Source: an uncultured Faecalibacterium sp. (lineage in GTDB: Bacteria > Bacillota > Clostridia > Oscillospirales > Ruminococcaceae). Taken from it: 64,000 nucleotides of DNA. The translations under genes and the position numbers were made by a program. The notes under the pieces are model-generated. The model ran no database searches. It was not told the DNA's origin and saw nothing but the letters and a program-made list of their open reading frames with translations. Below, one piece after another: positions 35,244 through 43,491 of this stretch. The stretch's first letter is position 1. Every line of letters begins with the position of its first letter. The stretch is from NCBI GenBank assembly GCA_934548045.1, contig CAKTEM010000008.1:66270-130269 (forward strand). Reading direction: 5' to 3'.

Positions 35244-36146
35244 TCATGCCTTTTCGCGCTCGGTGAAGAACCGATAAGCACCATAGAGGTTCGCTTCGTT
35301 AAAGAAGCGGCAGGTCGTCAGCTGTGCGCGAGGGAAGGATTTCTCGGGATAGATGGTGTAGAGTTCGTCCAGATTCTTCTGGATGGATTCGAGGAAGAGC
35401 TTCTGACGGCTGATGCCGCCGCCAATGGCAAACCTCTCCGGGTCGTAGATCATCTGCAGATTGAAGATCTGCAATGCAATGCCACGGGTGAACCGGTCGA
35501 GTGCGGCCAGAACCACCGGGTCACCGGCATTGGCCTGCTCAAACAGGATGCGGCCGTTCAGCTGGTCTGCCGGGATGCCTTTTGCACCGGCGACCATCTG
35601 CACCAGACGAGGCGTGCCGTTCTGGGCGTACCAGAGGGAACCGGGCATGTCAACGTTTTCGCTCAAGGCAATATTGCTGAACTCACCGGCGGAACCGTGT
35701 CGGCCAAAGTGGACTTTGCCGTCCTTGATGAGCGCGCCGCCGATGCCGGAACCGATGAGGATCACGACACTGTCTTTGCAGTCGGACAGGCAACCCCATG
35801 CGGCTTCCGCAAGACCGGCAGCTTTGGCGTCGTTCATGACACTGACCGGGAGACCGGTGCGCTTCGTCAGCTCTTCGCCGAGGTGCAGACCGTTTGCGTA
35901 GTGCAGCCAGCCGGCGGTGATGCAGATGCCGTTTTCGCTGTCGATGATGCCGGGAACCGACATCGCCACGCCCCGGATCTGTCCGTCGAACTGCCTGCAG
36001 ATGCCCTCCAGAACCTCGAGATAATGCTCAGTGTTGTCGGTCGGAGTTGGAACTTCGCCGTGGTTGGTCAGATTCCGCGCATCGTCGATGAGGGCATACT
36101 TGATGGCCGTTCCGCCGACGTCGATGCAGAGACAACGTTTTTCCAT
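35244..36146 (-). CDS. ROK-family sugar kinase (beta-glucoside kinase type)
   Basis: 300 residues. ATP-binding DVGGTAIKYALID at the N-terminus, the sugar-site VMNDAKAAGLAEAAWG and the phosphate loop ILIGSGIGGALI are clear. The usual ROK zinc cluster (CxCGxxGC) is absent, as in beta-glucoside kinases (BglK) and unlike glucokinases. In context it may phosphorylate cellobiose-like sugars or glucose released by the neighbouring GH1. It ends the cellobiose PTS operon (EIIA, EIIB, EIIC, GH1, ROK), starting 15 bases after the GH1 stop. Confidence 0.85.
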   Translation of the reverse strand: MEKRCLCIDVGGTAIKYALIDDARNLTNHGEVPTPTDNTEHYLEVLEGICRQFDGQIRGVAMSVPGIIDSENGICITAGWLHYANGLHLGEELTKRTGLPVSVMNDAKAAGLAEAAWGCLSDCKDSVVILIGSGIGGALIKDGKVHFGRHGSAGEFSNIALSENVDMPGSLWYAQNGTPRLVQMVAGAKGIPADQLNGRILFEQANAGDPVVLAALDRFTRGIALQIFNLQMIYDPERFAIGGGISRQKLFLESIQKNLDELYTIYPEKSFPRAQLTTCRFFNEANLYGAYRFFTEREKA

Positions 36147-36160
36147 CTGAACGCCTCCCG

Positions 36161-37591
36161 TCAGCTCAGGTCTTCGCCGTTGGTGGCGATGACCTTTTTA
36201 TACCAGTCAAAGGATTTTTTCTTGCTGCGTGCCAGCGTGCCGGTGCGGTCGTTGTGCTTGTCAACATAGATGAAGCCGTAGCGTTTGTCCATCTCGCCGG
36301 TACCTGCGCTGACGAGGTCGATGCAGCCCCACGGGGTGTAACCCATCAGGTCGACACCGTCCTCCTCGACGGCCAGCTTCATCTGGCGGATATGGTCGCG
36401 GAAGTAGTCGATGCGGTAATCGTCCTCAATGCTGCCGTCCGGGTTCACGGTGTCGTATGCACCCAGACCGTTCTCCACGATGAAGAGGGGCAGGTGATAG
36501 TGGTCGGTGAACCAGTTCAGGGAGTAGCGCAGACCGATGGGATCGACCTGCCAGCCCCAGTCCGAAGCTTTGACATGCGGATTGCGGACGAGATCGTGCC
36601 GCTCATCGTATTCGTAATGGGTGTTCTCCGCCTTGTGCTGGACAGCAAAGGACATGTAGTAGCTGAAACCGATGTAGTCAACGCAGCCAGCTTTCAGGGT
36701 GGCGAGGTCGTCCTCGGTGATGTCCAGCTCGTAGCCCTTCCGCTTCCACAGCGCGGTGATGTTCGGCGGATAAGCACCCAGCGCATGAACATCGGCATAA
36801 TAATAGCGGTGCTGCATGGCTTTCTGTGCCTGCAAAATGTCGCTGGGGTCGCAGGAGAACGGGTAGATCGGACACATGGCGATCATGCAGCCCACTTTCA
36901 GGCTGGGGTCGATCTTGTGCGCAGCCTGCACCGCCAGCGCACTGGCGACCAGCTCATAGTGAGCAGCCTGATACATCAGCAGTTCGGGATTTTCGCCCTC
37001 TTTGGGCAGGAAGCCGGAATTGAAGTAGATGCTCAGTTCCGAGTTGAAGCAGGCCTGATTGTTGATTTCATTAAAAGTCATCCAATACTTGACCTTGGTG
37101 TGGTACCGCTCGAAGCAGACCGTCGCGAACCGGACAAAGAAGTCGATCATCTTCCGGCTGCGGAAGCCGCCGTAAGCCTTGGTGAGGTGCAGCGGCATCT
37201 CAAAGTGGCTCAGGGTGATGACAGGCTCGATGCCGTACTTGTGGCACTCATCAAAGAGGTCATCGTAGAACTTCAGACCTGCTTCGTTGGGTTCCGTCTC
37301 GTCACCGTTGGGGAAGATGCGCGTCCATGCGATGCTGGTGCGGAAGCACTTGAAGCCCATCTCGGCGAACATCCGGATATCATCCTTGTAGTGGTGGTAG
37401 AAGTCGATGCCTTCATGGTTGGGGTAATACTCGCCCGGCTCGATGTCGCTGGTGATGCGGCGAGGAACCGTGTGGGTGCCAGCGGTCACGACGTCGACGA
37501 TGCTCAGGCCCTTGCCGCCCTCATCGTAGGCACCTTCCAGCTGGTGGGCGGCAACTGCGCCGCCCCAGAGAAAATCGTTCCGAAAGGACAT
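36161..37591 (-). CDS. 6-phospho-beta-glucosidase (GH1)
   Basis: 476 residues. Family GH1 with the N-terminal FLWGGAVAAHQLEGAYDEGGKG, the acid/base Glu175 in YWMTFNEINNQ and the nucleophile Glu373 in PLFIVENGLGAYD. Near the C-terminus, DKRYGFIYVDKHNDRTG and KKSFDWYKKVIATNG place it with the phospho-glucosidases, which hydrolyse PTS-imported cellobiose-6-phosphate or aryl-beta-glucoside-6-phosphates. AAAGGAGGACACC precedes the ATG. A decayed copy of the same family is at 8113-8271. Confidence 0.93.
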   Translation of the reverse strand: MSFRNDFLWGGAVAAHQLEGAYDEGGKGLSIVDVVTAGTHTVPRRITSDIEPGEYYPNHEGIDFYHHYKDDIRMFAEMGFKCFRTSIAWTRIFPNGDETEPNEAGLKFYDDLFDECHKYGIEPVITLSHFEMPLHLTKAYGGFRSRKMIDFFVRFATVCFERYHTKVKYWMTFNEINNQACFNSELSIYFNSGFLPKEGENPELLMYQAAHYELVASALAVQAAHKIDPSLKVGCMIAMCPIYPFSCDPSDILQAQKAMQHRYYYADVHALGAYPPNITALWKRKGYELDITEDDLATLKAGCVDYIGFSYYMSFAVQHKAENTHYEYDERHDLVRNPHVKASDWGWQVDPIGLRYSLNWFTDHYHLPLFIVENGLGAYDTVNPDGSIEDDYRIDYFRDHIRQMKLAVEEDGVDLMGYTPWGCIDLVSAGTGEMDKRYGFIYVDKHNDRTGTLARSKKKSFDWYKKVIATNGEDLS

Positions 37592-37609
37592 GGTGTCCTC
37601 CTTTTGTTA

Positions 37610-38944
37610 TTAGTTGTTAGCGGCCTCTTCTGCCTCTTTCTTGGCGTTTGCTTTGGCAGCAGCGCGGACGAAGGGCAGGTAGATCAGGGTGCTGACGACG
37701 ACGCACAGGACGCCGATGACGAGAGACATGGGATTGGTGCCGCCGGAACCGAGGAAGGGGATCAGGAAACCGGGAGTGGTCCAGCCCACGTCCAGAGTGA
37801 CCGGAGGAATGATCTGGAAGACCATCGTGCTGAGGTAGCCGATGATGCAGCCGACGACAGGAGACAGCATAAAGGGAATCGCGTACATGGGGTTCATGAC
37901 GATGGGCAGACCGAACATCAGAGGCTCGTTGATGTTGAACAGGCCGGGAGCCAGAGCCAGCTTTGCGATGGTGGTCTGGGTCTTATCCTTGCGTGCAACC
38001 AGCAGGATGGCGATGATCAAGCCGAGGGTCGCGCCGGATCCGCCAGTGTTTGCGAAACTGTCGTTGATGCTCTTCCAAGTGACGGGGAAGGTGGTGCCGA
38101 TGGTGGTGCCAAAGGTGCCGAAGTAGGTCAGGTTGGCGACATCCGCCTCAGCGAACATGACGGTACGGATCGCGCTCAAGGTGTTGGGACCGTGGATGCC
38201 CAGCAGCCACAGGAACTGCTGTGCGATGCAGAAGATGATAACGGTGATGATGTTGCCGCTCATCTTGGAGAACGGAGCCTGAATTGCTTCATAGATGACG
38301 TACTGGATACCGCCGTCTGCGACCATGCTGAAACCGTAGTTCAGGAGAGCAGCGACGACGAAGATGATCATGATGGGGATGACGAGGTTGAAGGACTGTG
38401 CGACAGCCGGAGGAACCGTATCCGGCATCTTGATGCGGAGTTTCTCGTTCTTTGCCATTTTCGGCAGGAACTCACCGACCAGCAGACCGACGATGATAGC
38501 GACGAACAGGCCCTGCGCACCCATGAAGGTCATGGACAGGTTGCCGTCAACATACGGGGGATAGATGATGAAGTAGGTGCTGATGGCGCACATCGCGCTC
38601 AGCAGCTTGTCGCCGTCGTTCGTCTCAGCCAGCTTGTAGGCCGTCAGAAAGACGATGAGCAGAGACATGATATTCGTGGTGCCGTTCAGAACCGGGGTCA
38701 GGACGGCCTGATAATCGCTCAGGCTGGGGATAAGCGTACCCAGATGGAAGATCTTCGCAACGAAACCGTCCGGAGACAACACTGCGTAGTTGACGAGCAG
38801 CATCAGGGAACCGGCCAGAGTCATGGGGAACGCCAGCGTAAAGGCGTCGCGGACAGCGGCCACATGCCGTTGCGAGTTCAGTTTTGCAGCAAAAGGAACG
38901 AGCGTCGCGTCCATCTTTTCCTGCATGGATTCCATAAAGCTCAT
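37610..38944 (-). CDS. celB: PTS cellobiose-type EIIC permease
   Basis: 444 residues, about ten helices. Lactose/cellobiose-family EIIC features include SMQEKMDATLVPFAAKLNSQRHV at the N-terminus, FINDSFANTGGSGATLGL-like substrate region (SINDSFANTGGSGATLGLII) and NINEPLMFGLPIVMNP. It moves and, with EIIB, phosphorylates beta-glucosides. The gene sits between EIIB and GH1 in the operon, with AGAGGAGAAA before the ATG. The C-terminal Ala/Lys/Glu tail is cytoplasmic. Confidence 0.92.
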   Translation of the reverse strand: MSFMESMQEKMDATLVPFAAKLNSQRHVAAVRDAFTLAFPMTLAGSLMLLVNYAVLSPDGFVAKIFHLGTLIPSLSDYQAVLTPVLNGTTNIMSLLIVFLTAYKLAETNDGDKLLSAMCAISTYFIIYPPYVDGNLSMTFMGAQGLFVAIIVGLLVGEFLPKMAKNEKLRIKMPDTVPPAVAQSFNLVIPIMIIFVVAALLNYGFSMVADGGIQYVIYEAIQAPFSKMSGNIITVIIFCIAQQFLWLLGIHGPNTLSAIRTVMFAEADVANLTYFGTFGTTIGTTFPVTWKSINDSFANTGGSGATLGLIIAILLVARKDKTQTTIAKLALAPGLFNINEPLMFGLPIVMNPMYAIPFMLSPVVGCIIGYLSTMVFQIIPPVTLDVGWTTPGFLIPFLGSGGTNPMSLVIGVLCVVVSTLIYLPFVRAAAKANAKKEAEEAANN

Positions 38945-38979
38945 AAATTTTCTCCTCTGTTATCTGCCGCAGATGGCAA

Positions 38980-39288
38980 TTACTTGCCGGCGAGTTTGAG
39001 CGCGAATTCAAGAACCTTCTTGCCGTTCATGGTGCCGTAGTCGACCATCGGGATGACGTCGACCGGAACACCCTTCGGCTCGCAGATCTTCTTGGCCTCG
39101 GCCAGCTTGAAGCGGATCTGGGGGCCGAGCAGAGCGACGTCGATGCCGTCGGTCTCATCGTGCATCTTGGTCTCACCAGCGGCGGCGATATCGGCCTCGA
39201 TGTTCATCGCCTTGGCGGCTTCCTTCATCTTGTTGACGAGCAGGCTGGTGGACATGCCAGCAGCGCAGAACAAACGAATCTTGATCAT
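38980..39288 (-). CDS. celA: PTS cellobiose-type EIIB
   Basis: 102 residues. The phospho-Cys is Cys8 in IRLFCAAGMSTSLLV, the characteristic loop of lactose/cellobiose-type EIIB. The protein ends VDYGTMNGKKVLEFALKLAGK, as expected. The ATG at 39288 follows GGAGACTTTGCT; longer in-frame starts overlap the EIIA gene and add non-family sequence. It accepts phosphate from the adjacent EIIA and passes it to the sugar in EIIC. Confidence 0.92.
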   Translation of the reverse strand: MIKIRLFCAAGMSTSLLVNKMKEAAKAMNIEADIAAAGETKMHDETDGIDVALLGPQIRFKLAEAKKICEPKGVPVDVIPMVDYGTMNGKKVLEFALKLAGK

Positions 39289-39334
39289 AGCAAAGTCTCC
39301 TTCATAAGTATCAATTGCATCTCGCCCCGAAACA

Positions 39335-39649
39335 TCAGGCGAGCTTTTCATACAGAGCAATGATTTGTTCCGCCAGATCGATGACGACCATTGCGGTCAT
39401 CAGGTGATCCTGGCCGTGGCACATGATGAGCGACATCGGGGCGGCCTGACCTGCGATCTCATCTTGGATCAGCTTGGTCTGGAAGTTGTGCGCACCATTG
39501 ATCTGGTTGCGCGCTTCCTCGATCATCTCTTTGGCGGCGTCGATCTTGCCCTTTTTGGCAAGCTCGATGGCTTCCATCGCGGTGCTGCGAGCGTTGCCGC
39601 TGTTGACGACCAGCTCCATCACGATCTGTTCGGTCATGGACTCTTCCAT
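39335..39649 (-). CDS. celC: PTS lactose/cellobiose-type EIIA
   Basis: 104 residues, full length for the LacF/CelC family. The phospho-acceptor His78 lies in MSLIMCHGQDHLMTA, with the second conserved His82. The N-terminal half (MELVVNSGNARSTAMEAIELAKKGKIDAAKEMI) is the typical helical part of this trimeric protein. ATG 39649 follows AAGGAGAAAATC; an ATG four codons in (MTEQIV) is possible. First gene of the five-gene operon behind the promoter at 39743-39771. Confidence 0.92.
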   Translation of the reverse strand: MEESMTEQIVMELVVNSGNARSTAMEAIELAKKGKIDAAKEMIEEARNQINGAHNFQTKLIQDEIAGQAAPMSLIMCHGQDHLMTAMVVIDLAEQIIALYEKLA

Positions 39650-39742
39650 TTGATTTTCTCCTTTCATCTGCGCCGCCCTCAGCCGGACGTCTCCGGTCGG
39701 CAGTGCATCCCTCAGTGCTGCGCACCCTGAACTTGTGGCTTG

Positions 39743-39771
39743 ATTATACATGAACCGTTCACACTTGTCAG
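39743..39771 (-). promoter_or_regulatory. Promoter of the cellobiose PTS operon with operator-like palindrome
   Basis: On the minus strand, CTGACA (39766-39771), a 17-base spacer and TATAAT (39743-39748). The spacer contains TGAAC-C-GTTCA (39751-39761, plus-strand reading), an 11-base palindrome placed where a repressor would block polymerase. The RpiR-family protein encoded at 39878-40618 is the nearest candidate binder. Confidence 0.65.
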
Positions 39772-39789
39772 CAGGTTTGAAAGTGGAAA

Positions 39790-39835
39790 AAACAGAGACA
39801 ACCCAGAAAAAACAAACCGTTTTTTTCTGGGTTGT
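39790..39835 (-). terminator. Terminator after the RpiR gene
   Basis: ACAACCCAGAAAAA pairs with a mirrored TTTTTCTGGGTTGT; on the minus strand it is followed by CTCTGTTTTTTCC. Confidence 0.75.
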
Positions 39836-39877
39836 ATACTAGAAACTGTGCAAAATAACAAGAAGGGCAAGTGAGAA

Positions 39878-40618
39878 TCACTCGGCCAGTCGATTGGCGA
39901 CTCGGCGTGCCAGTGATTCTAATAAGTAGATGGTAGGCAGCTGGGTCGTGGTATCGTAGCGGTTGCCGATCGTACGGGGATGTGAAATGTGATGCGGCAG
40001 GGTCAGTTCGGCCAGTTCGGCCAGTGGACTGTCGGTAGAACTTGTGATGGCAATGATGCTGGCACCTTGTGCTTTAAAGCCATGACCCAGACGGTGAATC
40101 TCGGTCGTTGTGCCGGAGACGGATAGCAGAATGGTTACGATGCTGGTGTTATCGCTGATGGTGGCCGGGTAAAATGGGTCGTTGATGCAGACGGCAAATT
40201 TTCCGATGTTGGAAAAATACCGCGCACCGTAAGCGGCAATGCCGCCCGAGTTGCCGATGCCGACGATGAAGACACGTTCGGCCTTGGCGATATAAGCAGC
40301 GGCCTCGTCCAGCAGGTCCTGATATTCCGGGGTGTTTGCCTGTTCAAAAAACGCCTGCACCTCATTCAGGGAATCGGGGATGAGGGTCGACCGGGGGGAA
40401 CCGGTCTGCTCTTTCAGCATGGCTTTGAACTGGGCATAGCCGTCGCAACCAACCTTTTTGCAGAAATGCAGGACGGTCGTGGTCGAGACGTGGGCTTCGC
40501 TGGCAAGCTCCCGGATGCGCATATATGGCACCGTGTTGGGATGCGCCGCAACGTACTGATAGACCAGCATTTCCAGCTCGTTCAGGGTTTTGACCTGTTG
40601 TGCCGTAAAGATATTCAT
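39878..40618 (-). CDS. RpiR/MurR-family transcriptional regulator
   Basis: 246 residues. N-terminal RpiR helix-turn-helix (RIRELASEAHVSTTTVLHFCKKVGCDGYAQFKAML) and C-terminal SIS sugar-phosphate-binding domain (AERVFIVGIGNSGGIAAYGARYF, ILLSVSGTTTEIHRLGHGFKAQGASIIAIT). Such proteins sense phosphosugars; here the ligand is probably a product of the adjacent cellobiose PTS. ATG 40618 follows GGAGGAAATTTG. It lies upstream of the PTS operon on the same strand but with its own terminator. Confidence 0.9.
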   Translation of the reverse strand: MNIFTAQQVKTLNELEMLVYQYVAAHPNTVPYMRIRELASEAHVSTTTVLHFCKKVGCDGYAQFKAMLKEQTGSPRSTLIPDSLNEVQAFFEQANTPEYQDLLDEAAAYIAKAERVFIVGIGNSGGIAAYGARYFSNIGKFAVCINDPFYPATISDNTSIVTILLSVSGTTTEIHRLGHGFKAQGASIIAITSSTDSPLAELAELTLPHHISHPRTIGNRYDTTTQLPTIYLLESLARRVANRLAE

Positions 40619-40725
40619 ACAAATTTCCTCCATAAATCATCTGCCTTTATTATAAACAGTTTGGGGAATCTTGGATATTGGGCAGATTATCCGAAATCAG
40701 GAGGAGTTTTTTGTAAGAAATGGAA

Positions 40726-40766
40726 AAACAAAAAGGGCGAAACTGCCTTGGAGGACAGCTTCGCCC
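40726..40766 (-). terminator. Terminator after the 40808-41569 gene
   Basis: GGGCGAAGCTGTCC pairs with GGCAGTTTCGCCC on the minus strand, followed by TTTTTGTTTTT. Confidence 0.85.
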
Positions 40767-40807
40767 GAAAAAATAAATCGCGGATTTTAAAATCAAGATA
40801 GGAAAAA

Positions 40808-41569
40808 TCACACCGTCGCGAGAACCGCAAGGATGCTCTGCCAACGCTCGTTTTTGACGGTAGAGCGTTTCTCCGCAGGAGTCGTCCGGCGGAAAGGCTC
40901 GTGATAGACCGGAGCGGTGGGGATCGAAACTTCTGGCGGAACAGGCGCAGAATGGGAAGAAAGCTGTTCCAGCTGCCACTGTGCCGCCAGCTGAGCCGCC
41001 TGCGGACAGCTTTGCAGGGTGCGGCGTTCACTGCCGGCCAGAAAATCACCCAGCCAGTAGAGGATGGCCGCGATGGGCAGACAGTCGGCGGCGTGGTCGC
41101 TGGTGTAGATCCATTGCCCACCGCAGCCGATAAAGCTTTCGGTTGTGATAACGGCCCCTGACCGGACACCGGAGGAAAGCGGCATGGTGTAGGACGAACC
41201 GGCACACCGGTGCAGTTCCTGCAGGATGCGCTCGGCCCGGTCAGCGTCCAGAGCGTCATCCCGGATGTAGGCAGAAAAATCCGTCTCGTTCAGTAATTCA
41301 TCCGCCGTGGACGGGAACTGCCGGGTCATCTCGCCGCTGGCATTGTGGCAGAGCTGCCAGCCCTTGCGGAACAGCTGAAAGTTGAGATTTCGACGGCCCA
41401 TCGTTGAATAAAACACCCGTGCAGCACCCGTGAAAGCATCCTGACGAAGTTCCAGATAAGCGTCCGTGCCGCCGAGATCCTGTACCTTTACGGTGAGCAG
41501 TAAGGTCAGGTTCGGTTTCTGAGCAGACATTGCGGTGTGCATCATTTCAAAATAACGGGCAGCATCCAT
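40808..41569 (-). CDS. Uncharacterised protein
   Basis: 253 residues, soluble, no signal peptide or membrane helix. The N-terminal MDAARYFEMMHTAMSAQKPNLTLLLTVKVQD is helix then beta; the middle has GRRNLNFQLFRKGWQLC and SSYTMPLSSGVRSGAVITTESFIGCGGQWIY; the C-terminus is Pro-rich. No family is recognised. It has its own promoter (41677-41705) and terminator, although it sits downstream of the MoxR/VWA genes on the same strand and may be functionally tied to them. GAAGGAGAAAC precedes the ATG. Confidence 0.6.
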   Translation of the reverse strand: MDAARYFEMMHTAMSAQKPNLTLLLTVKVQDLGGTDAYLELRQDAFTGAARVFYSTMGRRNLNFQLFRKGWQLCHNASGEMTRQFPSTADELLNETDFSAYIRDDALDADRAERILQELHRCAGSSYTMPLSSGVRSGAVITTESFIGCGGQWIYTSDHAADCLPIAAILYWLGDFLAGSERRTLQSCPQAAQLAAQWQLEQLSSHSAPVPPEVSIPTAPVYHEPFRRTTPAEKRSTVKNERWQSILAVLATV

Positions 41570-41676
41570 GGTGGGTTTCTCCTTCCTCAGATAAACGGTT
41601 GTTTCTGCCTGAAACGCAAAACCAGAACAGCGTTTTTACGTTTTAAACAGAGAACTTTTCGTTGTTGTCTGAGAAG

Positions 41677-41705
41677 AGTATACCACAACTCACAACTAAA
41701 AACAA
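41677..41705 (-). promoter_or_regulatory. Promoter of the 40808-41569 gene
   Basis: Minus-strand TTGTTT (41700-41705), 17-base spacer, TATACT (41677-41682), within the 161-base gap after the VWA gene. Confidence 0.6.
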
Positions 41706-41730
41706 CTGTAAGTTTTTGAAAAATGGAAAA

Positions 41731-43491
41731 TCAATCGCCAAGCTCCCGGATCTCGTTCTGGATGAGCCGCCCGGCGGCACGCGCCAGCTGATCCATGCCG
41801 CGGATACGGGCGAGATTTTTGCCGTAGATACGTTCTGCGGCCGGGATGGAGCTGTCCTCGCCCATGAAGACGGCGGAGACGCGCAGACCCTTCTGCCGGA
41901 GCTGGCGTACCTCGGCGGCGGCATCATCGACGCCGTAGGAGCCGCCGTAATCGTGGCCCAGCGGATTTTCCGGCGAGGGCGGAACCCGGCGGCTGTCGTT
42001 GGGCGAAGCGTCGGTCAGCAGGATGAGCAGATGCCGCCCAGCAGGGCCGGGGTCGAAGGACACGAGGTCACCGGCGGCACGCAGAGCCAGACCGTCACGG
42101 TTCCAGCCGGAAGCGAAATACTGGTCGATGCTCTGGATGCTCTTGTCTTTGAAGCCCTTCAGGACGCGCAGGACGGTGTAGCCGCGCAGACTGGAAAAAG
42201 TGCTGACACGCACCGGGATGCCGCATCGGGAAAGGCTCTCGGCGAGGATGGAACCCTGCGCCGAGATGACTTCCTGACAGTGGAGCCGGGAAGCGGAGGC
42301 GTCCAGCAGTAAGTCGACCGTGAACGAGGGCTGATTTTCCTCCTCGGCACAGCGGAACACCCGGCTGTCGTCCAGCACCGGCGCACGCCAGACCCGGCTG
42401 GGGTCGAGGTTGCCGCTCCGGGCGATCCGTGCGTTGGGCTGCTGATGAACAAGGATGCAGTTCCGGATCTGCTCGGTCAGCCGAAGAACAACACTCCGGT
42501 GAAGCTCCCGGTTCTTCGAGTAGTAGGTACGGTTCCGTTCGGCCTGCAACTCGGCCTGTTCCGCAAGATGTTTCGCCTCCGGCGTCGGTGCCTGTTCCGG
42601 GCTGGGAACACCTGCCGTGAACCAGAGGTGACAGCCGAGGTGGTTCCCGGTGCAAAGCTCCTGTTCGGCTTTGCGCAGGCGTTCGGGTGGATAGAGCGAG
42701 TGGCCGAAACAGCTCTCGATGTAGGCACGGTCTTCGGCGGCGTTCTGCTTCAGGGTAATGTGCGCCAGCCGCTTGTCGGCAGTCAAACCGCCGGTTCCGG
42801 TGGCGTCCACCGAGTTGGAGTGTTCGACCGTCACCCGGTCGGTCTTGATCATCTGGGTCGGCATGGTACGGGTCATGAACGCCGCCAGCAGCCCTTCCAA
42901 GTGGAGATGCAGGCCGGCCTTTTTGTGAATGTTCCCGTCAAACAGCGCGAACCGGGCATAGAGGGCCAGCAGAGCCGCCTTCAGCTCCTCGGGCTTGGGT
43001 GGAGTGTCCGGAACCAGTGCGGCGCAGAGAGAGGATTCGTAGGGCGTCATGACGGGCGGATTCTTCCCTTGAACGCTCTTCCAGCGTGCCGCCTGCATGG
43101 TGTAGACCAGCTGATTTTTTGCCATCCACTCCTGCCGGGAGAGCTTGTACTGGATGCCGAAGAAATAATCTGCATGAGCCCGACGCAGGTCAGCCAGAAC
43201 CGGACGTTTTGGCAGTTCGAGGGCATAGACACAGCTTTCGAGGTAGAGCCATGTCAGGTCATCCAGCATCGGCTCCCGGGTGTCGCCCTCCCAGGAGTCG
43301 AAAATGCCGCTCACCAGTTCGTCGTTGTAGTATTTGTGGACGAGGCCGACGACGCAGTTCATGTAAAAGTCAATGGTTCCATCGGTGTTCCGGGCGAGGA
43401 ACAATGGCTCGAACCCATACGCACCGGCTGCCGCCCAGACCTGATTCGCTGCGCGCCGTTCCTCGGCGGTGTAACTCTGGACTTCCATCAT
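41731..43491 (-). CDS. VWA-domain protein, partner of a MoxR-type ATPase (CobT/NorD-like)
   Basis: 586 residues. The C-terminal half is a von Willebrand A domain with a MIDAS motif DASAS near residue 396 (VDLLLDASASRL), followed by VRVSTFSSLRGYTVLRVLKGF, the second metal-contact region NRDGLALRAAGD and LLILLTDASPND. The N-terminal half (VWAAAGAYGFEPLFLARN..., FYMNCVVGLVHKYYND) is helical and unassigned. The pattern matches VWA partners of MoxR AAA+ proteins, which use ATP and Mg to insert metals or remodel target proteins. Its start overlaps the ATPase stop by four bases. The client protein is unknown. Confidence 0.8.
   Translation of the reverse strand: MMEVQSYTAEERRAANQVWAAAGAYGFEPLFLARNTDGTIDFYMNCVVGLVHKYYNDELVSGIFDSWEGDTREPMLDDLTWLYLESCVYALELPKRPVLADLRRAHADYFFGIQYKLSRQEWMAKNQLVYTMQAARWKSVQGKNPPVMTPYESSLCAALVPDTPPKPEELKAALLALYARFALFDGNIHKKAGLHLHLEGLLAAFMTRTMPTQMIKTDRVTVEHSNSVDATGTGGLTADKRLAHITLKQNAAEDRAYIESCFGHSLYPPERLRKAEQELCTGNHLGCHLWFTAGVPSPEQAPTPEAKHLAEQAELQAERNRTYYSKNRELHRSVVLRLTEQIRNCILVHQQPNARIARSGNLDPSRVWRAPVLDDSRVFRCAEEENQPSFTVDLLLDASASRLHCQEVISAQGSILAESLSRCGIPVRVSTFSSLRGYTVLRVLKGFKDKSIQSIDQYFASGWNRDGLALRAAGDLVSFDPGPAGRHLLILLTDASPNDSRRVPPSPENPLGHDYGGSYGVDDAAAEVRQLRQKGLRVSAVFMGEDSSIPAAERIYGKNLARIRGMDQLARAAGRLIQNEIRELGD

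Noticed and set aside
36254..39040. A 928-codon open frame on the plus strand across the cellobiose PTS region
   Set aside because: It lies antisense to GH1, EIIC and EIIB, all of which have clear motifs and ribosome binding sites. Long antisense frames are expected from the strongly biased GC-rich codon use here.
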